Shown here piece after piece: positions 57,870-64,000 of a DNA stretch of 64,000 nucleotides; position 1 is the stretch's first letter; each line of letters starts with the position of its first letter. Location of the stretch: the NCBI RefSeq assembly GCF_031458095.1, contig NZ_JAVDXU010000003.1, positions 310,001-374,000 on the forward strand, in the 5' to 3' direction. This DNA comes from Pelomonas saccharophila_A. GTDB lineage: Bacteria > Pseudomonadota > Gammaproteobacteria > Burkholderiales > Burkholderiaceae_C. Made by a program: the position numbers and the translations under genes. The notes beneath the pieces are model-generated. The model was not told the DNA's origin, did no database searches, and saw only the letters and a list, made by a program, of their open reading frames with translations.

Positions 57870-60869
57870 CTATCGACTCGGGTCGCCAAACAAGGCGTAG
57901 CCCGCCCAGTAGAACGGATGGGCCCAGCGCCCGCCACCGAGTTTTCCTTCGATCATCCCCATTTGCGCCATGCGCAGGGCCTCGGCACGCGGCGCATGGG
58001 CTGAGAAGGTGGCCGAGGTCAGCGCCGCGGCCGAGGCGGTTTCGACCGACCAGTGCGTGGCCAGCACCGAGCGGCTGCCGGCGAAGAAGAAGCCACGCAC
58101 CAGGCCCGACATGGCCGCCCCGCCCTGCTCGCCCGCGGCCGTGTTGCAGGCCGACAGCAGCACGGCCTGGGCATTCAGGCGCAGGGTCAGCACATCGTCG
58201 AGCTCGAGCAGCGGCGAAGCGGTGGCATCGGCCCCGGATGCGAGGGCCAGAGCGGGCTTGGAAATCCCGGGCAGCTCGCCGGGCATCAGGCCGTGGGTGG
58301 CGAAGGCGACAACGCGGCGGTCCTGCAAAGGCGCGGCCAGCACGGCCTCGCGCGTGGCTGCGGCTCCCAGCAGCAGGTCGACTTCGGGCCTGGCACCCAG
58401 GGCCTTGGCCAGGGCCGTCAGTTCGGCGCGGGTCTCGGGCAGGGGCGGGATGTCGCCGTAGCTGAAGCCCCAGGCTGCGTCATATTTCGTGGCGGCCTGC
58501 CCCAGGGCCGCACGGCCCGCCTTGGCGGTGGACTTGAACTGCGGGTCGCCAACGCCGAAGAGGGGCTTGGCCGCCGGTGCCGGCGCGGCGGCGCGACGCA
58601 AGGCGAACAAGGCGCCCGCCGAAGGCAGCTGGGTGACGGCCATGCGGCGCACCGCGAAGGCGCCAGGCTCGGGCGCCGTCAGCGCGGTGGCAAACGGCAT
58701 TGCCGCGAGAGCCCCGTCCGCCGCCACAAGCAGGCTCTTCACGTCGGCACCCGGCTGCAAAGGCACCACGAGCTCGCGCCAGACCTCATGCAGGCCGGCG
58801 ACCGGCAGCGTCGGCGGGCGGCCGGTGCTGAGGTCCAGGGCGGTGCGGATCTGGGCGACCTTGTCGACCCAGGCCGCCGCGCCAACGCTGGACGCCGCAA
58901 AGCGCGTCGGTGCCCCTGGCGTGACGAGCCAGACCAGGGTCGCGCCCTCCAGCGGCTGCACAACCAGCAGGGCCTCGCCGGGCGACATCAGCTTCTGCAG
59001 CGCGGCGGGTGCCGGCAGCGTGGGCGTGACGAGATCGGCATAGGCCGGATAGGCCTTGGCGACGCGTTCGCGCTGGGCGTTCAGCGCCTCGCGCGCGGCC
59101 TGGGCCTGCTCGCGGCCCGCCTTCACCTGCTCGCGCACGGCGGCCAGTTCGTCGGCCATGGCCTTGAACTTCTTCTTGCGCTCGGCCTCGGGCAGGACCT
59201 TCAATTCGGCCCTGGTCTCCTCGCTGCTGTTGCGGCGGCGCAGCCGGTCTTCCTCGCCCAGCTGGGTGGCCAGGGCGCCGTTGCGCGAGCTGGCCGTGGC
59301 GCGAAGTTGGGCCTCTTCCTCCAACAGGGCGCGCAGGGCCGGCGTGGCCGCGAGCAGGCGGGCGGTGGCATCGGTCAGCGCGCGGTGGGCGGCGCCGGCC
59401 TGCAGGCGGTCGGCGACCTGCATGGCGCGATCGGTCCAGGCCGGCTCCAGAGCCTCGCCGCGCAGGGCCCGGGCGGCGATCTCACGCAGGAACTCGTCGA
59501 AGGCCAGGCCCAGCACGAAGCCGCGCGCGCCGTTGAGGTCCAGGTCCTGCCAACCGCCGGGGCTGTCGAGCAGGGCGGCGAACAGCGGCTGGTAGTCGCT
59601 CCAGGCGCCGGCCATGTCGCCCTTCAGCAGCCTCACCAGGGCGCGCACGCCGCTGGCCTCCTGGGTCTGCGGATGGGCCTCGCCATAGAGGCGCTGGCGG
59701 TAGCGCAGGACGCGGTCGACGGCCTCCAGGGCTTCGTCGAAGCGGCCGTTCTTGGCCGCCAGCAGGGCGCGCAGCCGCCAGTCGTTGGCACGCTCCTTGG
59801 CCAGGCTGTCGGCCGGCAGGCTGGCCAGGAAGTCACGATAGAAGGCATCGGCCTCGGGCCAGCGGCGCAGGCCGATCAGCGCCCTCACCTGCTCCTGGCG
59901 GGCCAGCCAGCGGGTGTGGCTGGCGGGGCTGGCGCCGGAGCGCTGCAGCATGTCGTCGCTGCGCTGGGCGTTCTCCAGCGCGGCGGCGTATTGGCGTGCG
60001 GCCACCTGGGCCTGGCCAAGGCGGTAGCTCCAGCGCGCACCCAAAGCGTCGCTCAGCTGGCCGGCCCGCCACAGCGCCAGATTGCCCTGGGCGACCTGGA
60101 TGGCTTCGGGCGCGCGGCCGTGGCGCACCAGGGCATAGACCAGCATGCCCTGGGAGCCGTCATACCAGCCATAGGCGTCCTGCACCGCGGCGTCGCGCGG
60201 TCCCTTGGCCAAACGGCGGGCGTCCTCGACTCCCTTCTGGGCCAGCCGCACGGCCTCGCGCATCGTGGCGACGGCCTCGGCCAGACGCCCGTCCCAGCGC
60301 TCGATCTCGGAGCGCACCTGCAGATGCTGCACCTTCAGCCGCAGCGTCGCGGCGGGGTCGCCATTGCCGAGCGCTTCCTGCGCCTGCTTGACCAGGCCCT
60401 GGGCCCGCGACCACATCCGTTCCAGCATCGAGCGGTCGCGCGCCTGGGCCAGCGCATAGACCTGGCGCAGCGCGGCCTCGGCGCGGGCGATCGGCGCCAG
60501 CGTCCTGTCGCTGGCAAAGGCATCGGCCGCGGCCAGCGACTGGCCGGAACTGCCCCAGATGAATTCGGCGCTGAGGTAGTGACGGATCCAGATCTCGCCG
60601 CCAGGCTGGCTGCGGCCCAGCGTGGCCAGTTCGCGCAGCAGCTCCACGTATTTGCCGCGCTGCTCCAGGGACTGGGCCGCACGGGCCTGCTGTTGCAGCA
60701 GGGCATAGCGCGCCGCGGGTTCAGCGGGCAGGGGCAGGGCCAGCAGCGCCGAAGCCTCGGCCGCGGGCATCAGCACCGCGGGCGAATCCGCCGCGTCCTC
60801 CTCGTCGACCTGGGCCACGGCGGTCGTCGCCGCCAGCACGCCGGCCACCAGCCACATCAGCTTGCGCAT
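57870..60869 (-). CDS. Exported CHAT-domain protein with TPR region
   Basis: A 999-residue caspase-like protein. A signal peptide (MRKLMWLVAGVLAATTAVAQ), a helical TPR-like region (about 45-450), a charged coiled coil (about 530-610) and a C-terminal CHAT domain (about 640-999) are seen. The catalytic pair His859 (VAFATHGLM) and Cys908 (LLSACNTAAG) is intact, so peptidase activity is expected in the periplasm. A GGAGGTGG site lies 5 nt before the ATG. It heads an operon with the FecR and CHASE2-EAL genes. Confidence 0.92.
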   Translation of the reverse strand: MRKLMWLVAGVLAATTAVAQVDEEDAADSPAVLMPAAEASALLALPLPAEPAARYALLQQQARAAQSLEQRGKYVELLRELATLGRSQPGGEIWIRHYLSAEFIWGSSGQSLAAADAFASDRTLAPIARAEAALRQVYALAQARDRSMLERMWSRAQGLVKQAQEALGNGDPAATLRLKVQHLQVRSEIERWDGRLAEAVATMREAVRLAQKGVEDARRLAKGPRDAAVQDAYGWYDGSQGMLVYALVRHGRAPEAIQVAQGNLALWRAGQLSDALGARWSYRLGQAQVAARQYAAALENAQRSDDMLQRSGASPASHTRWLARQEQVRALIGLRRWPEADAFYRDFLASLPADSLAKERANDWRLRALLAAKNGRFDEALEAVDRVLRYRQRLYGEAHPQTQEASGVRALVRLLKGDMAGAWSDYQPLFAALLDSPGGWQDLDLNGARGFVLGLAFDEFLREIAARALRGEALEPAWTDRAMQVADRLQAGAAHRALTDATARLLAATPALRALLEEEAQLRATASSRNGALATQLGEEDRLRRRNSSEETRAELKVLPEAERKKKFKAMADELAAVREQVKAGREQAQAAREALNAQRERVAKAYPAYADLVTPTLPAPAALQKLMSPGEALLVVQPLEGATLVWLVTPGAPTRFAASSVGAAAWVDKVAQIRTALDLSTGRPPTLPVAGLHEVWRELVVPLQPGADVKSLLVAADGALAAMPFATALTAPEPGAFAVRRMAVTQLPSAGALFALRRAAAPAPAAKPLFGVGDPQFKSTAKAGRAALGQAATKYDAAWGFSYGDIPPLPETRAELTALAKALGARPEVDLLLGAAATREAVLAAPLQDRRVVAFATHGLMPGELPGISKPALALASGADATASPLLELDDVLTLRLNAQAVLLSACNTAAGEQGGAAMSGLVRGFFFAGSRSVLATHWSVETASAAALTSATFSAHAPRAEALRMAQMGMIEGKLGGGRWAHPFYWAGYALFGDPSR

Positions 60870-60942
60870 CCGCCACCTCCGGGGCCGATGCTATCGGCTG
60901 GCTCGGCTCGCGCGGGCCCCCGATCGCGGGGCCGGCTTCAGC

Positions 60943-62106
60943 CTAGAGCTTGCGCGCCGGCCACTGCGCCGCCAACAGTGCGGCAGCCATGACCCACATC
61001 GGCGCCGTCAGGGCCGTCGCCGCGGCCAGCATGCCGAAACCGACCGGCATGCCGACCGTGGCGCCATTCAGCGTCAGCATGCGCAGGCCCAGGGCCTGGC
61101 CATGGCGCTCGGGCGGCGTCGCGCGGTGCAGCATGGCCAGCACCATGGGCTGCACCGAGCCCAGGGCCACGCCCAGCAGGGCCGAACCGCACATCAGGCC
61201 CAGGGTGCCGGGCAGCCAGGCATAGGCGATGAAGGTCAACATGGCGACCACCATGGCGGCACGCAGGGCCTTGGCCTCGTCGATGTCGTCGGCGAAGCGC
61301 ACGATGGCCAGGCGCACGACGGTGGCCGCCGCGGCGAAGCTGCCCAGCACCACGCCGATGCTGGACGCCGACAGGCCACGAGCATGGCCGACCACGGGGA
61401 CGACGAAGCTGTGCGCGTCCCAGCCTGCCGACAGCGCCAGGTTGACCAGCAGCAGGCGGCGGTAGGCCGGCAGGCGGAACAGGTCCCAGGCGGCCGGCTC
61501 GCGAAAGCTCTTGGTGTAGACCGCCGGCGGGTTGCGCGGCACCTTGCGCGCCAGGGCCCAGGCCAGCAGCGGCAGCAGGGTCGCGAAGCCAAAGGCGGCC
61601 GTCATGCCGACGTGGTCGATCAGCAGGCCGGCAATGATGGGCGACAGCGCATTGGACAGGGCCGGGCCCAGGGCCATCCAGCTGAAGATCTTCTTCAGCT
61701 CGCCGGGCTCCTCGGCCATCAGACCGGCCTCGCGCTGCAGGGCCACGGCCGCCACGGCGACGGCGCCGCCGCACAGCAGGCAACCGGTGGCGATGGCCCA
61801 GAGCTTGGGAATGAGGAGGGCCAGCAGCGCGCCGGCAAAGGCCAGGGCCACGCCGATGCCGACGGGGCGGTGAAAGCCGTGCCGGTCAGCCAGCCGGCCA
61901 GCCCACAGCGACAACACGATGGGGGCGACGGCGAAGAGGCTGAGCAGCATGCCCACCGAGGCCTCGCCATAGCCCTGCTTCAGCACCCACAGGCTGGCCG
62001 TCACCCGCGTGGTGGCCATGCAGGCATGCACGCAGATCATGGTGGCGATCAGCCACCAGAACGCATCGCGCAGATTCTTCTTCGGCGCTGCGGCGGTGTC
62101 GGTCAC
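60943..62106 (-). CDS. MFS transporter
   Basis: A 387-residue transporter with about 12 membrane helices. GRLADRHGFHRPVGIGVALAF matches the MFS loop 2-3 motif (GxLaDrxGrr). The C-terminal end is LLAAQWPARKL. Substrate unknown. It begins with GTG at 62106, overlapping the rmuC stop (GTGA). A GC-rich palindrome (GGCCCC...GGGGCC) just after the stop, between it and the CHAT gene, could be a weak terminator. Confidence 0.9.
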   Translation of the reverse strand: MTDTAAAPKKNLRDAFWWLIATMICVHACMATTRVTASLWVLKQGYGEASVGMLLSLFAVAPIVLSLWAGRLADRHGFHRPVGIGVALAFAGALLALLIPKLWAIATGCLLCGGAVAVAAVALQREAGLMAEEPGELKKIFSWMALGPALSNALSPIIAGLLIDHVGMTAAFGFATLLPLLAWALARKVPRNPPAVYTKSFREPAAWDLFRLPAYRRLLLVNLALSAGWDAHSFVVPVVGHARGLSASSIGVVLGSFAAAATVVRLAIVRFADDIDEAKALRAAMVVAMLTFIAYAWLPGTLGLMCGSALLGVALGSVQPMVLAMLHRATPPERHGQALGLRMLTLNGATVGMPVGFGMLAAATALTAPMWVMAAALLAAQWPARKL

Positions 62107-63482
62107 TCGGCGTCCTCGCCGAGGCTGAGCTGCAGCAGCTGCTGGGCCGCGTCGTCGGGCAGGGCTTCCACGCCCTTGAGCTTGCGCGTCATGGCGCGTG
62201 TGCGCACCTCGGCGGCGTCCAGCGTGTTGCCGGCTTCCTCGAGCTTCTTCTTGGCCTTGGCCAGCACCTCTCCGAACTTGCCGAACTCGGTCTTGACGGC
62301 GCCCAGCACCTCCCAGACCTCGGCGCTGCGCTTCTCCAGGGCCAGGGTGCGGAAACCCATCTGCAGGCTGGTCAGCGTGGCCAGCAAGGTGGTGGGGCCA
62401 CACAGCATGACCTTGTGCTCGCGCTGCAGGCTCTCGAGCAGGCCGGGGCGGCGCAGGGCCTCGGCATAGAGACCCTCGGTGGGCACGAACAGGATGCCGA
62501 AGTCCGTCGTGTGCGGCGGGGCGATGTATTTCTCGCGGATGGTCCTGGCCTCCAGCCGCAGCCGGTTCTCGATGGCCTTGCCGGCGGCTTCGGCTCCCGG
62601 CGCGTCGGCGCGCTCCTGGGCGTCGAGCAGGCGCTCGTAGTCCTCGCGCGGAAACTTCGCGTCGATGGGCAGCCACAACGGCTTGCCGTCGTTGCGCTGG
62701 CCGGGCAGCGAGATGGCGAACTCGACGCGCTCGTTGGAGCCGGGCAGCACGGCCACATTGGAGGCGTATTGCTCGGCCGTGAAGACCTGTTCCAGCAGGC
62801 CCGCCAACTGCACCTCGCCGAAGACGCCGCGCGTCTTCACATTGGTCAGCACGCGGTTGAGAGACCCGACGTCGCGCGCCAGGTTCTGCATCTCGCCCAG
62901 GCCCTTGTGCACCTGCTCCAGGCGCTCGGCCACCTGCTTGAAGCTCTCGCCCAGGCGCTGCTCCAGCGTCGCGTGCAGCTTCTCGTCGACCGTGGCGCGC
63001 ATCTGCTCGAGCTTCTTCTCGTTGTCCTGCTGGATGCTGGTCAGGCGCAGCTCGACAGTGTGGCGCAGCTCGGCCATGCGCTGTTCGTTGGCCAGGGACA
63101 TGGCCTGCAGCTGCTCGCGCATCGCGTCACCCAGGCGCTGCATGGACTCGACCTGGGTCTGGGCGCTGCGCAGCGAAGCGGCGTCCTGGGCCTCGCGGGC
63201 GGCCAGGGCCTGCTGGGCCAGGGCGTTGTTGCTGCCCTGCAGGCCTTGCGCCAGCACCTGCTGGAACTGGGCCAGGCCCTGCACCAGCTCCTGGCGCGTG
63301 CCGCTGGCACTGCGGCCCAGCTCATCGCGCAGTTCGCGCTCCAGCCTTTCGTTGCTCTGCAGCAGCTCCGGCGCCACACCGGTTGATTGAGGTTTCTGGC
63401 GAGCCCAGATCAACACCAGCAGGATCAAAACCAGGGCCATCAGACCCAGCAGCAACACATCGAACAGGCTCATGCGACCCAT
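62103..63482 (-). CDS. rmuC: DNA recombination protein RmuC
   Basis: A 459-residue protein with an N-terminal membrane segment (about 8-28), a long coiled coil (about 40-190) and the RmuC nuclease-like core (about 210-400) containing VKTRGVFGEVQLAGLLEQV, LPIDAKFPREDYERLL, TTDFGILFVPTEGLYAEAL and GPTTLLATLTSLQMGF. RmuC limits inversions of short repeats in E. coli. The ATG at 63482 has GGGTGA about 5 nt upstream; alternatives are 63473 and a GTG at 63488. The downstream MFS gene overlaps its stop. Confidence 0.94.
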   Translation of the reverse strand: MGRMSLFDVLLLGLMALVLILLVLIWARQKPQSTGVAPELLQSNERLERELRDELGRSASGTRQELVQGLAQFQQVLAQGLQGSNNALAQQALAAREAQDAASLRSAQTQVESMQRLGDAMREQLQAMSLANEQRMAELRHTVELRLTSIQQDNEKKLEQMRATVDEKLHATLEQRLGESFKQVAERLEQVHKGLGEMQNLARDVGSLNRVLTNVKTRGVFGEVQLAGLLEQVFTAEQYASNVAVLPGSNERVEFAISLPGQRNDGKPLWLPIDAKFPREDYERLLDAQERADAPGAEAAGKAIENRLRLEARTIREKYIAPPHTTDFGILFVPTEGLYAEALRRPGLLESLQREHKVMLCGPTTLLATLTSLQMGFRTLALEKRSAEVWEVLGAVKTEFGKFGEVLAKAKKKLEEAGNTLDAAEVRTRAMTRKLKGVEALPDDAAQQLLQLSLGEDAE

Positions 63483-63573
63483 TGTCACCCGTCACGCAAT
63501 CGCCTTCATTGGTCCGACATTGGTATCACATACAGTCAAGCATCTGGTATTTCATTGGCATTGCGAGGCGATG

Positions 63574-64000
63574 ATGGAGAGACGGCGTTTTGTTCTCGGC
63601 CTGGGCAGCGCGGCGGCCTTGAGCGGCTGCGGGGGTGGCGGAGGCAGTGGCAGCCCGGCGCCGTCACCGGCTCCCGCCCCTGCTCCGGCACCCGCACCTG
63701 CGCCCGCCCCGGCGCCCGACTGGGACAGCCTCTCCCGCCAGCTGCAGGGCCAACTGGTGCTGCCAGCCAGCGCCGATTTCGACCGCGTGCGCCGCGGCGC
63801 GAATGCGCGCTACGACAGCCAGCAGCCACTGGCCGTGGCGCGCTGCGCAAGCGCCACCGACGTGGTAACGGCCCTGGCCTTCGCCAGGCAGCAGAAGCTC
63901 GCCTTCACGGCCCGCAGCGGCGGCCACAGCTATCTCGGCGGCAGCACGGGGACCGGCCTGCTCATCGATGTGGGCGCCATGGACAGCGTCCAGCTTGAAG
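63574..64000 (+). CDS. FAD-linked oxidoreductase (BBE/VAO-type), 5' part
   Basis: The first about 142 residues of an exported flavoprotein. The N-terminus MERRRFVLGLGSAAALSGC suggests a Tat- and lipoprotein-type signal, followed by a Gly-rich run and a (Pro-Ala) repeat linker. Then come FDRVRRGANARYD, VARCASATDVVTALAFARQ and the FAD-binding RSGGHSYLGGS, typical of FAD_binding_4 enzymes in which that His carries covalent FAD. The C-terminus lies beyond the window. GAGG is 5 nt before the ATG at 63574; an ATG at 63571 is also possible. Confidence 0.85.
   Translation, partial: MERRRFVLGLGSAAALSGCGGGGGSGSPAPSPAPAPAPAPAPAPAPAPDWDSLSRQLQGQLVLPASADFDRVRRGANARYDSQQPLAVARCASATDVVTALAFARQQKLAFTARSGGHSYLGGSTGTGLLIDVGAMDSVQLE

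Overview
The window is about 64 kb of GC-rich DNA (roughly two-thirds G+C by eye) with long antisense open frames, tight overlapping gene starts and mainly GGAG-type ribosome binding sites. The gene set points to a betaproteobacterium of the order Burkholderiales, perhaps near Roseateles/Mitsuaria/Rubrivivax. Pointers are the aceE-aceF-lpdA operon with a lipoyl domain on E3, a FixL/FixJ-like pair diverging from aceE, and a C-rich double-hairpin repeat of Burkholderiales type. The order is a fair inference; the genus is a guess. No rRNA, tRNA, CRISPR array, transposase or phage gene was seen.

Layout. 1-4.1 kb: the 5' part of a Tat-exported selenocysteine formate dehydrogenase-N alpha subunit, with an in-frame UGA and a recognisable SECIS hairpin, downstream of apbC/mrp. 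4.2-7.9 kb: a DUF3034 protein, an exported truncated haemoglobin and a TonB-dependent receptor. 7.9-8.5 kb: a non-coding near-palindrome of about 560 bp between convergent genes. 8.5-11.1 kb: lapD and lapG (c-di-GMP control of adhesin proteolysis). 11.3-18.8 kb: an HDOD protein, small membrane proteins, a Tat-type epimerase coupled to an MFS/nucleotide-transporter-like carrier, a WXXGXW lipoprotein, and a LysR/PaiB divergent pair. 18.8-28.4 kb: the pyruvate dehydrogenase operon and a divergent sensor kinase/response regulator. 28.5-34.4 kb: folD, prlC, an exported Cys-containing protein, an amidohydrolase and a DUF1697 protein. 34.4-40.5 kb: an M16 protease followed by five genes whose starts and stops overlap. 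40.6-50 kb: signalling island (hybrid kinase, KaiC-like ATPase, hybrid kinase, kinase, SpoIIE phosphatase, rsbT, rsbS, rsbR). 50.4-53.8 kb: a divergent operon of a small protein, a trypsin-like protease without signal peptide, a diguanylate cyclase and an unknown protein, then an alpha/beta hydrolase lacking its nucleophile serine. 54-60.9 kb: an operon of CHAT protease, FecR protein and CHASE2-PAS-GGDEF-EAL protein. 60.9-64 kb: an MFS transporter, rmuC and the start of a FAD-linked oxidase.

How the genes work together. The strongest theme is signal transduction. The rsbR-rsbS-rsbT genes encode the parts of a stressosome, but no rsbU, rsbV, rsbW or sigma factor is present. Instead the genes lead into a fused kinase/phosphatase protein and histidine kinases, with a KaiC-like ATPase and another hybrid kinase just beyond. 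A second theme is cyclic di-GMP: LapD (receptor), a GGDEF protein with an apparent inhibitory site, a CHASE2 protein with an intact EAL and a broken GGDEF, and an HDOD protein. Two operons pair a protease with a c-di-GMP protein in a way I do not recognise as a described system: the cytoplasmic-looking trypsin-like protease with the diguanylate cyclase, and the periplasmic CHAT-FecR-CHASE2 set. These, with the kinase-linked stressosome, are the best candidates for undescribed biology here.
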